From Oscillospiraceae bacterium (GTDB taxonomy: Bacteria > Bacillota > Clostridia > Oscillospirales > Acutalibacteraceae): a stretch of DNA of 42,256 bases. The position numbers were made by a program, and so were the translations under genes. Below the pieces are notes generated by a model, which was not told the DNA's origin, searched no databases, and was given only the letters and a program-made list of their open reading frames with translations. Below are positions 40,264-42,256 of the stretch, in pieces. The DNA is taken from contig SVPH01000023.1 in NCBI GenBank assembly GCA_015065965.1, positions 1 through 42,256 on the forward strand, given 5' to 3'. Positions within the stretch are counted from its first letter, which is position 1, and each line of letters starts with the position of its first letter.

Positions 40264-40731
40264 TTATTTATATATCAGAGTGTCCGGTTCATCCTCATGC
40301 CACAGACCGTAGGCTTCGTTAAGGCTGTCGTTTGTGAACATGGGGATATAATTTTCAAAATTCTTGGAGAGTTTTTCGCTTTTTAATTCGTCAATCGAAA
40401 TCCAGAAGACTCTGCCTTCGTCGGTTTCAGCAAGCAGTTCGCCGCTGAAATCGTTTGTTTTATAAAGAAAAACAATGTATCTGTCTGAACGTGTTTTGTG
40501 AACCCAGTGGATAACCCCGCAGTGGTGCAGATTTTGTATATCAAGCCCTGTTTCTTCTTTGACTTCACGGATTGCGGAGTCAACAATGCTTTCCCCCTGT
40601 TCAACATGACCGCCGGGGAAGGAAAGCCCTGTCCAACTTTTTCTTCTTTCCTGAACAAGCACTTTGCCTGCCGCCTTATCCTCAACCATGACCATATTTG
40701 TGAATTCAACAGTTCCTTTTTCAACCCTCAT
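40264..40731 (-). CDS. NUDIX hydrolase, MutT-like
   Basis: The 155-residue product has a full NUDIX box: GGHVEQGESIVDSAIREVKEETGL (about 40-62), with the REVKEE core that binds metal. Relatives act on 8-oxo-dGTP or other nucleoside diphosphates; the N-terminal FTNMVMVEDKAAGKVLVQER and HHCGVIHWV are typical of 8-oxo-dGTPase-like proteins. I start at 40731, where AGAGGT is six bases upstream; the longer frame starts 13 codons earlier without a site. Confidence 0.9.
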   Translation of the reverse strand: MRVEKGTVEFTNMVMVEDKAAGKVLVQERRKSWTGLSFPGGHVEQGESIVDSAIREVKEETGLDIQNLHHCGVIHWVHKTRSDRYIVFLYKTNDFSGELLAETDEGRVFWISIDELKSEKLSKNFENYIPMFTNDSLNEAYGLWHEDEPDTLIYK

Positions 40732-40783
40732 ATCTTTACCTCTATATATAATGTAATAAAATATTACCATAAATTTTATTCCG

Positions 40784-40812
40784 TTGCAAGTTATACTCTG
40801 CCGTGCTATAAT
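40784..40812 (+). promoter_or_regulatory. Promoter of the HD-domain gene
   Basis: TTGCAA (40784-40789) and TATAAT (40807-40812) are 17 bases apart. The ATG is only 15 bases after the -10, so the leader should be under ten bases. Confidence 0.75.
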
Positions 40813-40827
40813 GTAACGGGTGATATT

Positions 40828-41436
40828 ATGGAAAAGTTTAAATTTATAAAAGATGAGAAAATTAAAAATCAGATAAAGTTTGTTATGGTTATAGACGAAA
40901 TGAAAAATATTTTTCGCCGCAACCTGATTATTGACGGCTCAAGGCGTGAGAACGATGCTGAGCATTCGTGGCATCTTGCCATGCTTGCGATGATTCTCGA
41001 GGAATACAGTGCGGAGAAAATTGACCTTGAGAGAGTGCTCAAAATTGCGCTTGTGCATGATTTGATTGAGGTCTATGCAGGTGATACTTTTGCCTATGAT
41101 GAAAAGGGCAATGAGGATAAGCACGAAAGGGAAGTTAAGGCGGCAGATAAACTTTTCGGCATGCTTGACAGCATTCAGGGAGCGGAAATCCGTGCTCTCT
41201 GGGATGAATTTGAGGCGATGGAAACCGCTGAAAGCCGCTACGCAAATGCAATTGACCGCATTCAGCCGCTTATTCTCAACTACATGACAAACGGCCACAC
41301 ATGGAAGCAGGGCGATGTTCATTCAGCGCAGATTTATAAGCGAATGGATATAATTCGCACCGCAACGCCTGAACTTTGGCACATTGTTGAGGGAATTATC
41401 AACACCTCAATCGAAATCGGAATTCTGAAACCTTAA
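40828..41436 (+). CDS. HD-domain hydrolase (YfbR/HDDC2-like)
   Basis: The 202-residue product has the HD pattern: first His in ENDAEHSWHLAML (about 42-54), LVHDLIEVYAGD (about 76-87) with HD, and the final Asp in NAIDRIQPLILNY (about 145-157). The closest known relatives are 5'-deoxynucleotidases such as YfbR, which remove phosphate from dNMPs. The start at 40828 fits the promoter 15 bases before it and a weak GGG site; a longer frame reaches back into the NUDIX gene. A hairpin follows. Confidence 0.88.
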   Translation: MEKFKFIKDEKIKNQIKFVMVIDEMKNIFRRNLIIDGSRRENDAEHSWHLAMLAMILEEYSAEKIDLERVLKIALVHDLIEVYAGDTFAYDEKGNEDKHEREVKAADKLFGMLDSIQGAEIRALWDEFEAMETAESRYANAIDRIQPLILNYMTNGHTWKQGDVHSAQIYKRMDIIRTATPELWHIVEGIINTSIEIGILKP

Positions 41437-41439
41437 GTC

Positions 41440-41486
41440 AGCCTTCTCCTTGAGGAGAAGGCTGCGCAGCCGTCGGATGAGGTGAA
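41440..41486. repeat. Palindromic dispersed-repeat-like element
   Basis: AGCCTTCTCC-TTGA-GGAGAAGGCT is a perfect 10-bp palindrome, followed by GCGCAGCCGTCGGATGAGG. There is no T-run, so it is not a classic terminator. I recall many similar units (CTTCTCC... GGATGAGG) between genes of gut Clostridia, so I call it a dispersed repeat; this cannot be checked here. Confidence 0.65.
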
Positions 41487-41528
41487 ATTTATTTTTTTAA
41501 TAAAGTTGTAACTTTTTTGATAATTTAT

Positions 41529-41556
41529 TTGTAATTCACGCCCCTTACAATAAAAT
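41529..41556 (+). promoter_or_regulatory. Possible promoter of the response-regulator gene
   Basis: TTGTAA (41529-41534) and TAAAAT (41551-41556) are 16 bases apart. TTGTAA and TTACAA also form a dyad across the spacer. Confidence 0.5.
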
Positions 41557-41593
41557 TGTTCCGTGGGGATTGAATTTTTTCAGAGGTGAAAAC

Positions 41594-42256
41594 ATGCATA
41601 CCGTACTCGTTTGCGATGATGACATCGCTATTCTCGATTCCGTTGAAATCTATCTTAAACTGGAAGGATATAATGTTCTGCGTGCCGAAAACGGCAGGGC
41701 TGCCGTTGAGCAGGTTAAGAATAATGAAGTGCACTGTGTTATTCTTGATATCATGATGCCCGGGATGGATGGCTTGCAGGCAACGCTCAGGCTGCGTGAG
41801 AAACATAATATCCCCATAATCCTGCTTTCTGCCAAGAGCGAGGATACCGACAAAATAACCGGTCTTTCCTTCGGCGCAGATGATTATGTTACAAAGCCCT
41901 TTAATCCGCTTGAACTCATGGCGAGGGTTAAATCGCAGATAAGGCGATACACTATGCTCGGCTCAATGGAGATAAAGGAAGGCGTTATAACAACGGGGGG
42001 ACTTTCGCTTGATACGCTTGCAAAGGAACTGACCCTTGACGGCGAACCCGTTAAACTTACGGCAACGGAATACGGCATAGTCAGCGTGCTTATGGAAAAC
42101 CTGGGCAGAGTGCTTTCAACGGGGCAAATCTATGAAGCGGTGTGGGATGAACCTGCCTGCTACGCTGAAAAAACGGTTACGGTACATATCAGAAGAATCC
42201 GCGAAAAAATTGAAATCAATCCTAAGGACCCAAAATATTTAAAGGTGGTGTGGGGA
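41594..42256 (+). CDS. OmpR/PhoB-type response regulator, truncated by the window end
   Basis: AGAGGTG precedes the ATG. The 221 residues seen include a receiver domain with acidic pocket D8-D9, phosphorylation site D52 in VILDIMMPG, and K101 in YVTKPF, then a winged-helix DNA-binding domain (about 125-221) with LTATEYGIVSVLMENLGRVLST and KTVTVHIRRIREKIE. The layout resembles VanR-like regulators in Firmicutes. Only the last few residues are missing (the window ends in VVWG). A sensor kinase gene likely follows beyond the edge. Confidence 0.94.
   Translation, partial: MHTVLVCDDDIAILDSVEIYLKLEGYNVLRAENGRAAVEQVKNNEVHCVILDIMMPGMDGLQATLRLREKHNIPIILLSAKSEDTDKITGLSFGADDYVTKPFNPLELMARVKSQIRRYTMLGSMEIKEGVITTGGLSLDTLAKELTLDGEPVKLTATEYGIVSVLMENLGRVLSTGQIYEAVWDEPACYAEKTVTVHIRRIREKIEINPKDPKYLKVVWG

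Noticed and set aside
40498..40827. Longer start of the HD-domain protein
   Set aside because: It would read through the NUDIX gene, its promoter and the -10 at 40807; the ATG at 40828 fits the family.
1..42256. CRISPR array, rRNA or tRNA genes
   Set aside because: No regularly spaced repeats, no cloverleaf with conserved TTC/CCA-type arms and no rRNA stretch was recognised by eye; a small RNA could still be missed.

Overview
The window looks like a chromosomal segment of a gut-type Clostridia bacterium, probably near the Oscillospiraceae/Ruminococcaceae. Supporting signs are many genes packed head to tail with strong AGGAGG-type ribosome binding sites, several TTG starts, a fused NadD-YqeK, a YlmH S4 protein, a MecA-like adaptor, a DUF6472-like six-cysteine protein and pyruvate phosphate dikinase. 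This placement comes from gene content, not from a marker gene.

Positions 1-14,200 are an accessory region, more AT-rich than the rest. It holds a nine-gene minus-strand operon (9559 to 511) for a type I restriction-modification system: a small Cys/His protein, a half-length S subunit, HsdM, a small membrane protein, a full HsdS, a DUF2188 protein, a HAD phosphatase, HsdR and a YgjP-like metallopeptidase. A consensus promoter stands before the operon and a long hairpin terminator after it. Next come a divergent HTH / SLOG-like / unknown-protein module with a perfect 15-bp inverted repeat in its promoter region, a TnpV-like transposon protein, a small acidic protein, and a MerR regulator with a membrane partner whose promoter has the 19-bp spacer typical of MerR targets. 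No integrase or relaxase is visible, so the edges of the island are not defined.

From 14,230 on the content is core-like. ppdK (minus) is divergent from an NhaC-type antiporter overlapping luxS. A DUF2238-like membrane gene, with a TetR-like operator, is divergent from alaX-ylmH. rpe follows and meets mecA-like tail to tail.

From 23,420 to 34,168 about thirteen genes run as one apparent operon. It starts with three Rnf/Nqr-type membrane subunits (D, E, A) and a one-helix protein, then a GH13 amylase, an LCP-like protein, a transglutaminase-like protein, the folate genes folE-folP-folB-folK, a six-cysteine protein and a PpiC-like foldase. The Rnf-like subunits are the most unusual item here. 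RnfB, RnfC and RnfG are missing. RnfA has lost both cysteines, and RnfE one of two, that in the family hold the intramembrane 2Fe-2S cluster. RnfD lacks the Ser/Thr-x-Ala-Thr flavin attachment site. It looks like a Rnf scaffold stripped of cofactors.

The right part has an ABC transporter pair, nadD-yqeK with an apparent ATA or ATT start, rsfS, leuS, rpsU, a NUDIX hydrolase, an HD hydrolase, a dispersed-repeat-like hairpin, and an OmpR-type response regulator cut off by the window end. I found no rRNA, tRNA or CRISPR array.
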